Of a DNA stretch of 64,000 nucleotides, positions 40,820 to 47,993 are shown one piece after another (position 1 is the first letter of the stretch; every line of letters starts with the position of its first letter). The stretch is taken from assembly GCA_910588625.1 (NCBI GenBank), contig CAJUQN010000003.1:41178-105177 (forward strand). Direction: 5' to 3'. Made by a program: the position numbers and the translations under genes. The notes beneath the pieces are model-generated. The model ran no database searches. It had not been told where the DNA came from and saw nothing but the letters and a program-made list of their open reading frames with translations. This DNA comes from an uncultured Oscillospiraceae bacterium. GTDB lineage: Bacteria > Bacillota > Clostridia > Oscillospirales > Oscillospiraceae.

Positions 40820-41894
40820 CCACCACATCTCCTTTCGAGGTCATGAATTGGGTGCGCGGGGGACTGTAGGGGGCCGGTTTCCTGCCGGTGGCCGCTTCGA
40901 TGGCGTCGGACGTGAGGACGAAAACCCGGGCCAGCCCGGTATCCCGGTATCGCGGAAACAGCACCTGCTCCGCCTGCCCAGATAGGGCGGCCATAGCGAT
41001 TTGGCCGTAACCTTCCGCTTTCGCCGCGCGGATGGCGTTGTCCACCCGCCGCAAGTCCATGTCCGCCGCCAGCACAAAAGGTGCGCCTTGAAAGACAGCG
41101 TCCCATTCGGGCACATCGGGGGGCGGGGGATGATATTGGGATTTCAGCGCAGCCTTCGTCAGCTTGGTCCGATAGCCTGGTACGGCCATGATCTGGAGCT
41201 GCACCGCCCCGGTGCCGTCACAGGGCAGCAGGTGAATGGGCAGCTGGAGACAGCGGTACACGCCTCCATAGCCCAGCAGCTTGGCGTCCTCCTTGTCCGG
41301 GGGACGTTCCAGTTCAGTAAGTATATGCCGATAGCTGTCCCCAGCGAAAATAAAAGCCCGCTCCACATTGCGGAACCGGGCCGTCTGGTTGGAGAACGCC
41401 GCCAATTCGTCCATCAGCGCCACTTTGCCGATGCCGGGGCAGACATAGTGCATGGCATAGAAGCTGTTTCCCAGGTGGGCGATGGCCGCTACCCGTGTGC
41501 TGCCCCAGGGGTTAGAGCCTTTGCTTCGGGTAATGGTGGGGAGAAACATGGAGACGGGGCTTTCCAGTTCTTCCGGCGTGAGAGTGAAAAGGTTCACACC
41601 GCTGTGGTAGGCTGTCACCGCCAGCCGGGATACCCGGATACGCCGCTCAATCAGCGGTGTGTGATAAGCCCGGGACATCTGGGGAATCGCGCCGTCCAGC
41701 AGACGCTCCAGAAGCAGCGCGCCTTTGCTGGTGAGCAGAAGGGCTCCGCTCTTCTCATGAATGCGGACAAGTCCCAGGCCCACCAGATTCTTCCGCTCCG
41801 CTTCTGTGACCACGCCGCGCAAATCCTTCGGCCTGATGAACTGGCACCAGCACAGCAGACGCAGGGCGTCCACATCTCTTTGGCTGAGGATCAC
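40785..41894 (-). CDS. ICE protein with N-terminal winged helix
   Basis: A 369-residue protein. Residues 1-70 look like a winged helix (ILSQRDVDALRLLCWCQFIR, PKDLRGVVTEAERKNLVGLG, ALLLTSKGALLLERLL) of the type in replication-relaxation-like proteins. The C-terminal two thirds are an alpha/beta domain with GYRTKLTKAALKSQYH and LARVFVLTSDAIEAATGRK. The start is a GTG in a GTGA overlap. Placed directly before the coupling protein, it may act in DNA processing, but no catalytic motif is recognised. Confidence 0.65.
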   Translation of the reverse strand: MILSQRDVDALRLLCWCQFIRPKDLRGVVTEAERKNLVGLGLVRIHEKSGALLLTSKGALLLERLLDGAIPQMSRAYHTPLIERRIRVSRLAVTAYHSGVNLFTLTPEELESPVSMFLPTITRSKGSNPWGSTRVAAIAHLGNSFYAMHYVCPGIGKVALMDELAAFSNQTARFRNVERAFIFAGDSYRHILTELERPPDKEDAKLLGYGGVYRCLQLPIHLLPCDGTGAVQLQIMAVPGYRTKLTKAALKSQYHPPPPDVPEWDAVFQGAPFVLAADMDLRRVDNAIRAAKAEGYGQIAMAALSGQAEQVLFPRYRDTGLARVFVLTSDAIEAATGRKPAPYSPPRTQFMTSKGDVVDAPPIQTHRKT

Positions 41895-42478
41895 TTGTGC
41901 CCCGCCTCCCTCCAGTCAACACCGATCTCGTATAAGGTTTTATAGTATACGCCGTCCTTGAACATATCCCACGCCTCCACACAGACGATACCGTCGCGCC
42001 TGGCATCAACCTGGGTACTGACGCGCTTTGGGTCATATGGGGAGAAAGCGTCAGAAGGAATATCTTCCGGAACAGTCAAGCGGACATGGAGCGGTTTTGC
42101 GCTCCCATCCCCGCCACAGACCGTGTATGCCATGCGAAGGGTTTCGTATATGTTCTGCATGAACAGGTAATCCCCTGATCCGTCCTTGTAGTGGATAGCC
42201 TCTCTCTCCGGCAGTTCATCCCGAGGCCACTCCTGTGGCACGGAAGGGAGTGGGCCGCAGTCGGGATAGCCGCCGATGCCAAGGATTTGGTAGTCAGTGC
42301 CGTCATCACAGTAGACCGTGTCTCCCACCATGGGGATGTACCTGGCCCCGTCCAAGGGAACATTGATGGGCCCGTCCGGGTTTACGGGTGTGTCGTTCAC
42401 CCACTCCACCCCATGCGCGATCAGGCAGACAGCGCACAAAATCAATGCCGCCGCCAGGAAAAATTTCAGTTTCCGCAT
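41891..42478 (-). CDS. Secreted or membrane-anchored ICE protein
   Basis: A 195-residue protein with an N-terminal signal or anchor (MRKLKFFLAAALILCAVCLI) and an exported domain with YIPMVGDTVYCDDGTDYQIL and several aromatic turns. AGGAGG lies before ATG 42478. It is preceded by a 300-bp strongly folded leader region, unique in this tight operon, and coupled to the next gene by GTGA. It may be an envelope component of the transfer apparatus; function unknown. Confidence 0.7.
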   Translation of the reverse strand: MRKLKFFLAAALILCAVCLIAHGVEWVNDTPVNPDGPINVPLDGARYIPMVGDTVYCDDGTDYQILGIGGYPDCGPLPSVPQEWPRDELPEREAIHYKDGSGDYLFMQNIYETLRMAYTVCGGDGSAKPLHVRLTVPEDIPSDAFSPYDPKRVSTQVDARRDGIVCVEAWDMFKDGVYYKTLYEIGVDWREAGHK

Positions 42479-42778
42479 AAAGCAAAATCCTCCTAAAACT
42501 GTGTTCCTGCGTGCGCCGAAAACGCCCTTGCGCCGGTTCCGGCGCAAGAACTTTTTCGGCGCTTCCCCAAGACCGCTAAGGGGAGCCAATCTGATGGCTC
42601 CCCTTAGAAGTCAGCTTTTTGTAAAATGTGGACTCACATCCTCCTTGAAAAAGCCTTTGTTTTCAACGCTTTCCGGAGGCAGACACCCATCAGCTCAGGT
42701 GGAGCCGCTCCAACCGGCCCCAAAGGCCCTGAATCTGACGGGTATCTGATGGGTGTCCCGGTCACTTTTTTGGACAAT
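42479..42778 (-). other. Structured non-coding gap in the transfer operon
   Basis: These 300 bp lie inside an otherwise overlapping gene series. A multi-branched fold at 42682-42757 is followed (in minus direction) by AAGGAGGAT and a possible 8-codon leader (GTG-start, MSPHFTKS), then two tight hairpins: CTAAGGGGAGCCA/TGGCTCCCCTTAG (42576-42588, 42595-42607) and TTGCGCCGG/CCGGCGCAA (42528-42536, 42539-42547). No protein gene is seen. It could be a regulatory leader or a DNA-processing site. Confidence 0.6.
42682..42757. ncRNA. Candidate multi-branched structured RNA or DNA element
   Basis: GACACCCATCAG (42682-42693) pairs perfectly with CTGATGGGTGTC (42746-42757). Inside, TCAGG (42695-42699) pairs with CCTGA (42728-42732), TGGAG with CTCCA (42700-42704, 42708-42712), and GGCC with GGCC (42716-42719, 42725-42728, competing for one base). 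The nested set is far from random expectation. The strand is undecided, since palindromic pairing works on both; the operon reads minus. Confidence 0.45.
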
Positions 42779-43456
42779 TCAGTTCCACCCGCCGCTGTAA
42801 AAATGCTTGACCTCATAGTCCCCAGAGTGGAACGCAAAGAAGTCCGCCGCGTCGGACAGGTCCAGCAGGGTGATGTGGCACACATCCAGCTCACTCTCAG
42901 CGGACAACAGCGCCAGGCCCAGCGTGTGCTGGTCGTCGTCCGGGATGAGCCTGCCCTTGATGGCATTGGAGACGGCCTTGTACCCCTTGTTGTCCTGGTC
43001 GAAGATGTGGCGGCCCTTACTCCCGGTATGCTCGTCGATCACCAGCAGCGCCCGGTTAAAAAAGGGCAGCTTGCACCCCTGGGCCTCGTAGTCATCCAGC
43101 AGGCGGCGGATGGTGTCGCTGAGCCATTCCGGGGGCTGGAAGCGGCAGTGGGGCAGCAGGGTGTTCAGCGTGATGTGGAGCCAGTTGTACCCCAGCAGTT
43201 CCACCGACCCGGCGACCTCCATGGGCGGGAGAACGGGCCGGGACCCGTAGCCCCCGGCGCCGGTGCTGTACTTCTCGCACAGCTTCCGCACCTCCAGCGC
43301 AGAGGATTCAAACAGCGCCGCCGTCTGCTCCAATGCCTTTTGCAGCTTGTCCGGGTCAGCCTGCCCGCTGTCTGCCAGGGCAGCCAACACTCCGGTCTGG
43401 CAAAAGGCGTTGTTGGCCAACCGCTGAAGCTTGGAGGCGTCCTGTCGGAAACTCAT
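42779..43456 (-). CDS. DUF6100-like ICE protein
   Basis: A 225-residue protein, helical at the N-terminus (KLQRLANNAFCQTGVLAALAD, KLQKALEQTAALFESSALEV) with a globular C-terminal half (FFNRALLVIDEHTGSKGRHIF; LLSAESELDVCHITLLDLSD). It is a constant neighbour of the VirB4 pair in Clostridia ICEs. The start overlaps the VirB4 stop (ATGA), so it is co-translated. No activity is known to me. Confidence 0.7.
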   Translation of the reverse strand: MSFRQDASKLQRLANNAFCQTGVLAALADSGQADPDKLQKALEQTAALFESSALEVRKLCEKYSTGAGGYGSRPVLPPMEVAGSVELLGYNWLHITLNTLLPHCRFQPPEWLSDTIRRLLDDYEAQGCKLPFFNRALLVIDEHTGSKGRHIFDQDNKGYKAVSNAIKGRLIPDDDQHTLGLALLSAESELDVCHITLLDLSDAADFFAFHSGDYEVKHFYSGGWN

Positions 43457-45417
43457 TCGCCGCCCTCCTTCCTCCGAGTTCGCAGGTCGGTGGGAGAGGT
43501 GGTGATGGCGTCGTATTCCTTCTGGGTGGCGTGGAACTGCACGGGCACATGGTTATAGCCGATGCACAGCAGCCCCTCGCCCCGGCGGAACCGGGTGATC
43601 TGCCGTACTTCATCCTCGGACAGGTTGAGCACGTTTTGGATCAACCGGGCCTCCTGCTCCTCCATCTGCATCACCAGCTTGATGCGGCTGGAATCCAAAA
43701 TGCCTTTGCCGTATTTGCCGCCGTCCAGCCCAAACAGGTCCTGCATCCCCTGGGTGGAGGTGATGGCGATGCCGCCCAGGCCGCGGATGGTCTTCACCAT
43801 CTCCTGGACGAAGCCCGCCGCCAAAGGGTTGGAGTTGGCCCCAACCAGGGACCACAGCTCGTCGGCAATCAGGGCGGACAGGTCGCTGCCCGCGTCCATG
43901 ATGAGGTCGTTGGCAATATCGGTGGCCCAGAAGATACCGGGCAGAAGCAGGTCGTCCGGCATCCCGGAGGTGTCCAGCACGATGTACTTGTTGTCCAGGT
44001 CGATGTCATTTCGCTGTCCCATAGCGGAGGCCGAGCCGGTGACGTACCGGGCCAACACCACCGCCAGATGCTTGGTGTCCGGATTCTTCATCAGCACGTC
44101 GTACCAATCCGGCAAAATGGGCATCTCCACGAATTCATTATTCTCATCGGTGATGGTGGCGTTGTCAAAGGTGATCCCGTACCGCCGGTAACACTCCACC
44201 AGGGAGGAATCCAGCAGGTTCTTGTCCTCATCAGAGAGGTCACGTTTCTGGAGCGAGTACCAGATGATGAGCCGGGAAATCTTGTCCGCCAGCACCGAAT
44301 CGTCCCGGGCGGCCATGTCCCGCAGGCCGGCGTAGCTGTCCAGGGACCGGCGACGAATGGCCATGATATTGGGACAGTCCCTGGAGGACGGGGACAGGCG
44401 CAAGTACAGCCCGCCCAGCAGCTCGCAAAGGGGCCGGAACTCATGGCCCTTCTTGGGCACGATGAAGATGACACGCCGCCCCTGCTGTCGCAGCCGACCG
44501 CCCAGGCATTGCAGGGTGAAGGTCTTGCCCGCGCCGGAGGAGCCGCCGATCCAGCAGTTGCCGTTGGTGTACTTGTAGTCGTCGTAGGGGTCCAGGAACA
44601 CCGGGGAGCGGTTGTAGAGGTTCAGCCCCAGGAAAATGCCGTTGCGGTCGCTGAGCTCATAGGAGGCAAAGGGGAAGGCAGCGGCCACGCCGGAGGTCAG
44701 GGCATTGCGCCGGGATTTGCGCTCCACGTCCGGGTCCAGGGACAGCAGGGGGAGCGCCGAAAGGAACGCCTGCTCGTTTTTGTAGTCGCAGCGGCGGGCG
44801 ATCATGTCGATGGACACGCACAGCTTTTCCACCGCCGTCACCCGCTGTTCCAGCGTCTCCGGGTCGTCCGCCGTCACCTCCACCAGCGTGTGCATATAGT
44901 AGAAGTCCTCGTTTTGCCGGTTCATGGCGTCCTTCAAATACAGCCCGGAATTGATCGCGCTGTCCAACTCCTCATAGTCCTGGCGGGTGTCCCCCACGTC
45001 CCGCATCCGGGAGCGGTTCACCATGGTGGTCTGGGAGATCTTGGAGAGGATCTTCTCCTTGCTCTGACGCTTGACCGTGAAGCCGAGGCTGACGCCCTCT
45101 CCGGCCTCCACCAGCGGGGCCAGCCAGCAGGAGCCCACGGTGGTGGAGTAGCCGTACCCCGCCACGTAGAGGTAGGCGTGGTACACCCCGTCCACCAGGA
45201 TGTAGTCCCGGCTTTTGGTGTCGATGGCGGTGGGGGAGAGGATGTCCAGGATAGTGGTGGAGCCCGCCTCCAGTTCGGACAGGTCGGGCTTTTCCTCGCC
45301 GAACAGCAGGCGTTTCAACGAAAACTTTTCCGATCCATCTTCTTTTTTCAGCAGAGGCTTCTTCTTGGCGGCGGTTTTGGCCCCACCTTTGGCCGGTTTC
45401 TTCTTCTGCATATCCAT
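43453..45417 (-). CDS. VirB4/TraE-type conjugation ATPase (C-terminal, main part)
   Basis: A 654-residue ATPase that powers the type IV secretion channel. The N-terminus is Lys-rich (MDMQKKKPAKGGAKTAAKK). Walker A GGSSGAGKTFT lies near 290; IADELWSLVG near 520 is Walker B, and GGIAITSTQGMQDLFG the following helicase-like motif. The start at 45417 overlaps the stop of the 223-residue partner (TGATG), which carries the N-terminal portion of a usual VirB4; here the protein is split in two, as in related ICEs. Motifs are intact. Confidence 0.93.
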   Translation of the reverse strand: MDMQKKKPAKGGAKTAAKKKPLLKKEDGSEKFSLKRLLFGEEKPDLSELEAGSTTILDILSPTAIDTKSRDYILVDGVYHAYLYVAGYGYSTTVGSCWLAPLVEAGEGVSLGFTVKRQSKEKILSKISQTTMVNRSRMRDVGDTRQDYEELDSAINSGLYLKDAMNRQNEDFYYMHTLVEVTADDPETLEQRVTAVEKLCVSIDMIARRCDYKNEQAFLSALPLLSLDPDVERKSRRNALTSGVAAAFPFASYELSDRNGIFLGLNLYNRSPVFLDPYDDYKYTNGNCWIGGSSGAGKTFTLQCLGGRLRQQGRRVIFIVPKKGHEFRPLCELLGGLYLRLSPSSRDCPNIMAIRRRSLDSYAGLRDMAARDDSVLADKISRLIIWYSLQKRDLSDEDKNLLDSSLVECYRRYGITFDNATITDENNEFVEMPILPDWYDVLMKNPDTKHLAVVLARYVTGSASAMGQRNDIDLDNKYIVLDTSGMPDDLLLPGIFWATDIANDLIMDAGSDLSALIADELWSLVGANSNPLAAGFVQEMVKTIRGLGGIAITSTQGMQDLFGLDGGKYGKGILDSSRIKLVMQMEEQEARLIQNVLNLSEDEVRQITRFRRGEGLLCIGYNHVPVQFHATQKEYDAITTSPTDLRTRRKEGGE

Positions 45418-46088
45418 CACTCCTCGAAAACGCCGTGGACGGCGGTGGTCATGTCGAACACGCCTTCCGGGAGCTGCACCCGGCGGCTGGTCCGCTTGTT
45501 GATGATCTCGTACAGCAGCTTCAAAACAAAGTCGTCCATAAAGCTGGGTTCCAGCACCTCCAGCTCGCAGCCGTCCAGATACCGCCGGGCGGTGTCCGCC
45601 TCCTCGTTCAGCCGCTGGACGATGGCGGCGGTGGAATGGCCCTTGGACCTCATGCGGCTTTCGTACTGGAAGATCAGGAAAAACCGGTGCCGCAGGGCGT
45701 CGCTGGCCACGCCCTGGCCGATTTCTCTGATGTTGTCCTCGATCATCTCCCGGCAGGACTCGTTGGGCTCGTGGGCGGCGTACTGCTTCATCCGCTCCAC
45801 ATAGTCCGCCGTATCGGCGGGGAGTGTGCGGGCCTCGATCTGCAAATCGTCCGGCGCGATCTTCAGCCAGGCGGCGTAAGAAGATATGATGTTCTCCCGG
45901 TCGTTGGGGGATTTCAGGTAGATGTTCACGGGCAGCACCTCCAGAATTTTGACGAAGCGCCCGTCTTTCGTGACCGCCACGCCGCCCACAATGTTCTTGA
46001 TGGGAAGCCACGCCTGGATGCCGTCCCGAAAAGGCTCGGCGGCGGGAGCGCCTGCCCCGCCGCCGAACAGCAGTTGTTTCAAATTCAT
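45417..46088 (-). CDS. VirB4 N-terminal domain partner
   Basis: A 223-residue protein resembling the N-terminal domain of TraC/VirB4 (PIKNIVGGVAVTKDGRFVKI, LPVNIYLKSPNDRENII, ADTADYVERMKQY). It lacks a Walker motif. It couples to the ATPase gene through TGATG and lies three bases after PrgI, matching the prgI-virB4 order of Gram-positive conjugation clusters. It probably docks the ATPase to the channel. Confidence 0.8.
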   Translation of the reverse strand: MNLKQLLFGGGAGAPAAEPFRDGIQAWLPIKNIVGGVAVTKDGRFVKILEVLPVNIYLKSPNDRENIISSYAAWLKIAPDDLQIEARTLPADTADYVERMKQYAAHEPNESCREMIEDNIREIGQGVASDALRHRFFLIFQYESRMRSKGHSTAAIVQRLNEEADTARRYLDGCELEVLEPSFMDDFVLKLLYEIINKRTSRRVQLPEGVFDMTTAVHGVFEE

Positions 46089-46091
46089 GTT

Positions 46092-46394
46092 TCAGCTTTT
46101 TCCTCCTCGATAAGTCATGAGCCTCCGCGCCCGCCGCCAGCGCCACCAGATGCCCACCCAGCGGGTGAGGCTGTCGCCGCTGATCCCCATGAGGCCAAAG
46201 CCACCCAGGGGCACCACGATGATAAGGGTGACGGTGATTTTCGTGGTCAGCTCGAATGGCAGCAGCACAAGGCAGAAATACAGCACGGGCAGGGTCAGGA
46301 TGACCGCTTCCACCAGGTTGCGAAGCTCAAACATCCCCATTACCCGACCCGCGTCGGTAAAATTGGCGGGGATGTAATAGGTCTCGTTATTCAC
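46092..46394 (-). CDS. PrgI family (VirB3-like) membrane protein
   Basis: A 100-residue protein with two adjacent membrane helices (VEAVILTLPVLYFCLVLLPF and ITVTLIIVVPLGGFGLMGI) and a basic tail (WWRWRRARRLMTYRGG). This is the PrgI/VirB3 pattern; these small proteins recruit the VirB4 ATPase to the membrane. It overlaps the XRE gene by 8 bp. Position directly before the split VirB4 supports the call. Confidence 0.9.
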   Translation of the reverse strand: MNNETYYIPANFTDAGRVMGMFELRNLVEAVILTLPVLYFCLVLLPFELTTKITVTLIIVVPLGGFGLMGISGDSLTRWVGIWWRWRRARRLMTYRGGKS

Positions 46395-46656
46395 GCCGGG
46401 CCACCTCCACAGGCTGGAGCAGGCGGCCCTTCAGGGGCTGAAGCTCTTTTGCCAGGGCTTGGGATGTGCTGGCCCGGTGGGCAATGACCGTCTCCACCGC
46501 ACACAAAAGCTGCTTTTCCAGCCGGGGCGTAGGCGGAATCAGGCCCAGCTCCGCCCGGCTGAGATACTGGTTGGACAGCCCGCAGGCATCGGCCAGCTCC
46601 GTCAGGCAGACCCCATGCCGGTGCCGCAGGGCGCGTAAATTGGTTTCCTTCTCCAT
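46387..46656 (-). CDS. Small XRE-type helix-turn-helix protein in the transfer operon
   Basis: An 89-residue protein with a Cro/C1-like helix-turn-helix (NLRALRHRHGVCLTELADAC, GLSNQYLSRAELGLIPP) and a helical C-terminus ending in VEVARRE. ATG 46656 follows GGAGTG. The start is inside the operon between the NlpC/P60 and PrgI genes, so it may give feedback on transfer gene expression. Confidence 0.82.
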   Translation of the reverse strand: MEKETNLRALRHRHGVCLTELADACGLSNQYLSRAELGLIPPTPRLEKQLLCAVETVIAHRASTSQALAKELQPLKGRLLQPVEVARRE

Positions 46657-46661
46657 AGCGT

Positions 46662-47993
46662 TCACTCCAAATAGTTGATGTAGGGGATCTTGCACCACTC
46701 TGCCCAGCCCCGGCCCGCCAGCTGGGTCTTGATGACCCCGGTGGAGGTGTTGGCGGCCTCGATCACGTAGCCGTTGCCGATGTACACCCCGATGTGGCCG
46801 TCCATATGGACCGCCAGGCCCACGATGTCCGGCATGGTGCTGATAGGTCCGTAATCCTGGCCCGACACCCCGGCGTTGACGGCGGCGCGGTACATGGTGT
46901 TGGCGCCGTAATCCGGCATCCCGTTGGTGCCGTAGCGGATGGCCCCGGTGGAAGCATCCAGCCAGCCATAGCCCTTGATGAGCCCCACGCAGTCTGTACA
47001 ACGGCGGTTCAGCCAGTGGGAGCGGATGAAGCCCGCGTACTGGCCCACGCCGTCCGGGTACTGCTGTATTTTGTAGCTAAGCAGGGATTCCGTCAGGATG
47101 CTGCCGTAGGTGCCCCAGACGTAGCCCCAGTTGTTTTCCCAGGCCTGGATGGCGTAGGCGGCCAGGTCCTTGTTATTTTTCGTGCCGGGGCTGACAAACC
47201 GGGATATGTCGATATCGTTGCCATAGCTGGGGCCATGCTCCCCGCCGGAACCGGAGGGGCCAGACGGGTCGCCGCTGTAGCTGGGCCGGTACTGCTCATA
47301 ATAAGCGGCGTATTCCTCAAGGGCATTGCTCCCCGACAGCACTTCATAGATGGCCCCCGCCCAGGTTTTGGCCTCCTCATCAAAGTCTAAGTCATCCATG
47401 AGCTGATCCGGGTCAAGATGTTTCAGCGTCACCTTCAGAACCGTTTTAGGCTCCTCACCGCCGAGAATGCTTGATAATGAGTGCTCATAGCTTAGCCGGG
47501 CTGTGCAGAACGAACGAATCTCATCGACGCTGATTGCGTCCAGGTCCTGGCGGCAGGCGACGGAGTTGATGGCAATGAACCAGTTTAGATCCTCCCTGTC
47601 AAAGGAACTTCTGAGCCTTACCTCGTCGATGTCAATGTCGTCGTCCTCGTAGTCCTCTACGATTTTGGAGACAATGGCGTCCACCTGGAGCTGTTCAATA
47701 TCCTCCAGGCTGATGTAAGCGCCGCCTACCGCCATCGCCTGCTGGGTCATTTGGGTAATGTCCTGGTTGCTGGAACCCTCATAACCAAAAAACATATTGG
47801 GCACGGCCGCAAACACCAGCATGGGGATCAGCAGAAGAAACGCCAGCACCCCGGCCACCAGCTTGACTAGAAAGGGCGCGGCCTCCTCAGCGGCGGCCAC
47901 CGCCGCGCCTTTTGGCCCGGTGGCAGCCAGGGCAGTCAGAATATGCGCCGCCGCCCTGGCCATTTCACCGCCGCGCTGTTCGTTTTCATCCAT
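46662..47993 (-). CDS. Membrane-anchored NlpC/P60 peptidoglycan hydrolase (VirB1-like)
   Basis: A 443-residue protein. A membrane helix lies near residues 42-65 (FLVKLVAGVLAFLLLIPMLV). A long acidic extracytoplasmic stretch follows, and the C-terminal 150 residues form an NlpC/P60 cysteine peptidase: the nucleophile in RRCTDCVGLIKGYGW and the histidine in HMDGHIGVYIGNGYVIEA. Such enzymes open the wall for the transfer channel in Gram-positives. ATG 47993 is chosen by GGGAGGG; the frame upstream overlaps the VirB6-like gene. Coupled with it by 8 bp overlap. Confidence 0.92.
   Translation of the reverse strand: MDENEQRGGEMARAAAHILTALAATGPKGAAVAAAEEAAPFLVKLVAGVLAFLLLIPMLVFAAVPNMFFGYEGSSNQDITQMTQQAMAVGGAYISLEDIEQLQVDAIVSKIVEDYEDDDIDIDEVRLRSSFDREDLNWFIAINSVACRQDLDAISVDEIRSFCTARLSYEHSLSSILGGEEPKTVLKVTLKHLDPDQLMDDLDFDEEAKTWAGAIYEVLSGSNALEEYAAYYEQYRPSYSGDPSGPSGSGGEHGPSYGNDIDISRFVSPGTKNNKDLAAYAIQAWENNWGYVWGTYGSILTESLLSYKIQQYPDGVGQYAGFIRSHWLNRRCTDCVGLIKGYGWLDASTGAIRYGTNGMPDYGANTMYRAAVNAGVSGQDYGPISTMPDIVGLAVHMDGHIGVYIGNGYVIEAANTSTGVIKTQLAGRGWAEWCKIPYINYLE

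Noticed and set aside
42528..42607. Simple terminators for a plus-strand gene
   Set aside because: No plus-strand gene ends here; the hairpins fit better as parts of the minus-strand leader region.
43333..45804. 823-codon plus-strand frame opposite VirB4
   Set aside because: Antisense shadow of a gene with clear Walker motifs; composition is the mirror of the real protein.
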